Shown piece by piece: positions 63,288 to 64,000 of a stretch of 64,000 nucleotides of DNA. Under the pieces are notes generated by a model, which saw only the letters and a list, made by a program, of their open reading frames with translations, searched no databases and was not told where the DNA came from. The position numbers and the translations under genes were made by a program. Source of the stretch: Acidobacteriota bacterium (lineage in GTDB: Bacteria; Acidobacteriota; Thermoanaerobaculia; Thermoanaerobaculales; Thermoanaerobaculaceae); assembly GCA_016213675.1 (NCBI GenBank), contig JACQZW010000057.1, forward strand, positions 1 to 64,000, read 5' to 3'. The first letter of the stretch is position 1, and every line of letters begins with the position of its first letter.

Positions 63288-64000
63288 ATGAAATGGCGGG
63301 TGCTGGGTTCGTTCGGGGGCTCGTCACCGACGTGCCGGATGACGTCTTTCCTCATCAACGACGAGCTCGCCCTCGACGCCGGCTCGATCACCCAGGCCCT
63401 GACCATCGAGGAGCAGCGGACGATCCGCCGCGTCGTCCTCACCCACTCCCACCTCGACCACACGGCGTCGATCCCCTTCCTCATCGAGAACACCTTCGGC
63501 GAGCCGCAGCAGACGATGGAGATCCTCGCCACGCCGCAGGTGATGCACACGCTGAAGAACCACCTGTTCAACAACGACACCTGGCCGGACTTCACCCGCA
63601 TCCCCAACGACATGCTGCCGGCGCTGCGGATCACCGAGGTGACGCCGCGCCAGCCGTTCGAGATCAACGGCCTCCGGCTCACCGCCATCCCGGTGCGGCA
63701 CACCGTGCCGACCCACGGCTACCTCGTCGAGGATGCGGGCGGCACCGTGCTGTTCACCTCCGACACCGGCCCGACCAGGGAGGTGTGGGAAGTCGCCAAC
63801 CGCACGGCGAACCTGGTGGCGGTGATCGTCGAGCTGTCGTTCCCCAACCGGATGCAACGGGTCGCCGAGCTGTCGCTGCACCTCACGCCGGCGATGCTCG
63901 CCGAGGAGCTGGCCAAGCTCCAGCGCGACGTGCCGGTCTACCTCTACCACCTCAAACCGCCGTACATCGACGAGCTGCGCGCCGAGCTCGCCGCGACCAG
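63288..64000 (+). CDS. Metallo-beta-lactamase-fold hydrolase, class II cAMP phosphodiesterase-like (3' end outside window)
   Basis: 237 codons are visible and the frame is open at the window edge. The metal motif is LTHSHLDHTASIPFLIENTF (H-x-H-x-D-H), followed by VPVRHTVPTHGYLVEDAG, LFTSDTGPTREV and LYHLKPPYIDE, all as in class II cyclic-nucleotide phosphodiesterases and related hydrolases. A cAMP or other cyclic-nucleotide substrate is plausible but not shown by the sequence. Leaderless start. Confidence 0.85.
   Translation, partial: MKWRVLGSFGGSSPTCRMTSFLINDELALDAGSITQALTIEEQRTIRRVVLTHSHLDHTASIPFLIENTFGEPQQTMEILATPQVMHTLKNHLFNNDTWPDFTRIPNDMLPALRITEVTPRQPFEINGLRLTAIPVRHTVPTHGYLVEDAGGTVLFTSDTGPTREVWEVANRTANLVAVIVELSFPNRMQRVAELSLHLTPAMLAEELAKLQRDVPVYLYHLKPPYIDELRAELAAT

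Overview
This is a high-GC stretch from a diderm bacterium. Lipoproteins with lipoboxes, a beta-barrel protein ending in Phe, M16 and tricorn-type periplasmic proteases, a MacAB-like transporter and cell-wall recycling genes all point to an outer membrane. Gene content and style (tricorn S41 protease, HTH_34 regulator paired with a membrane protein, ECF sigma/anti-sigma/PDZ operon, DUF6982-like protein, dispersed intergenic repeats) suggest an Acidobacteriota lineage, perhaps Thermoanaerobaculia. That placement is inference from style, not a phylogeny. Genes are tightly packed, with many GTGA/ATGA four-base overlaps. Several genes have a -10-like hexamer exactly six bases before the start codon, which implies leaderless transcripts.

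Layout. 1-6.5 kb: a PH-like membrane protein, a DUF456 protein, glycogen phosphorylase, a Nudix hydrolase, a CoA-binding protein, a TPR protein and a small exported protein. 6.5-9.5 kb: an operon of membrane protein, winged-helix regulator, uppS and a geranylgeranyl-reductase-like enzyme, with two matching operator-like sites. 9.5-17.3 kb: peptide-binding lipoprotein, trmL, tricorn protease, YjbQ, SDR, cupin and a stand-alone MshEN-domain protein. 17.3-23.2 kb: a MacAB-like ABC efflux operon and an MFS carrier. 23.5-25.9 kb: ECF sigma, anti-sigma and two-PDZ secreted protein. 25.9-29 kb: a repeat-rich accessory region holding an orphan protein and a GSU2403-type nucleotidyltransferase. 29-35.1 kb: def, erpA-like, trxB, PHP phosphatase, peroxiredoxin and pyrF-pyrD-pyrK. 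35.1-43.2 kb: phosphatase-like membrane protein, an active/inactive M16 pair, a di-heme lipoprotein, and a NahK-like kinase with a sugar nucleotidyltransferase. 43.4-48.6 kb: an APC carrier and a corrinoid methyl-transfer cluster. 48.7-56.9 kb: exported proteins and a methionine/threonine cluster (OAH sulfhydrylase-like, thrC, apgM-like). 57-64 kb: vapBC with a divergent small transcription unit, tandem repeats, four tRNAs, rph, murI, a GerMN lipoprotein, an amidase, a lipoate-ligase-like protein and a truncated metallo-beta-lactamase-fold gene.

Two things stand out. First, a dispersed intergenic element of about 310 bp occurs in four full copies plus one edge fragment. Its nested stems are kept by compensatory base changes between copies, which indicates an undescribed structured RNA or hairpin element rather than a coding repeat. 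Second, the 44.8-48.6 kb cluster combines a corrinoid protein, a homocysteine methyltransferase, a MetH-type reactivation protein and a non-pyrrolysine MttB-family methyltransferase. No folate domain is present, so it could make methionine by taking methyl groups from a quaternary amine. A 187-bp fully palindromic MITE-like element sits between its third and fourth genes.
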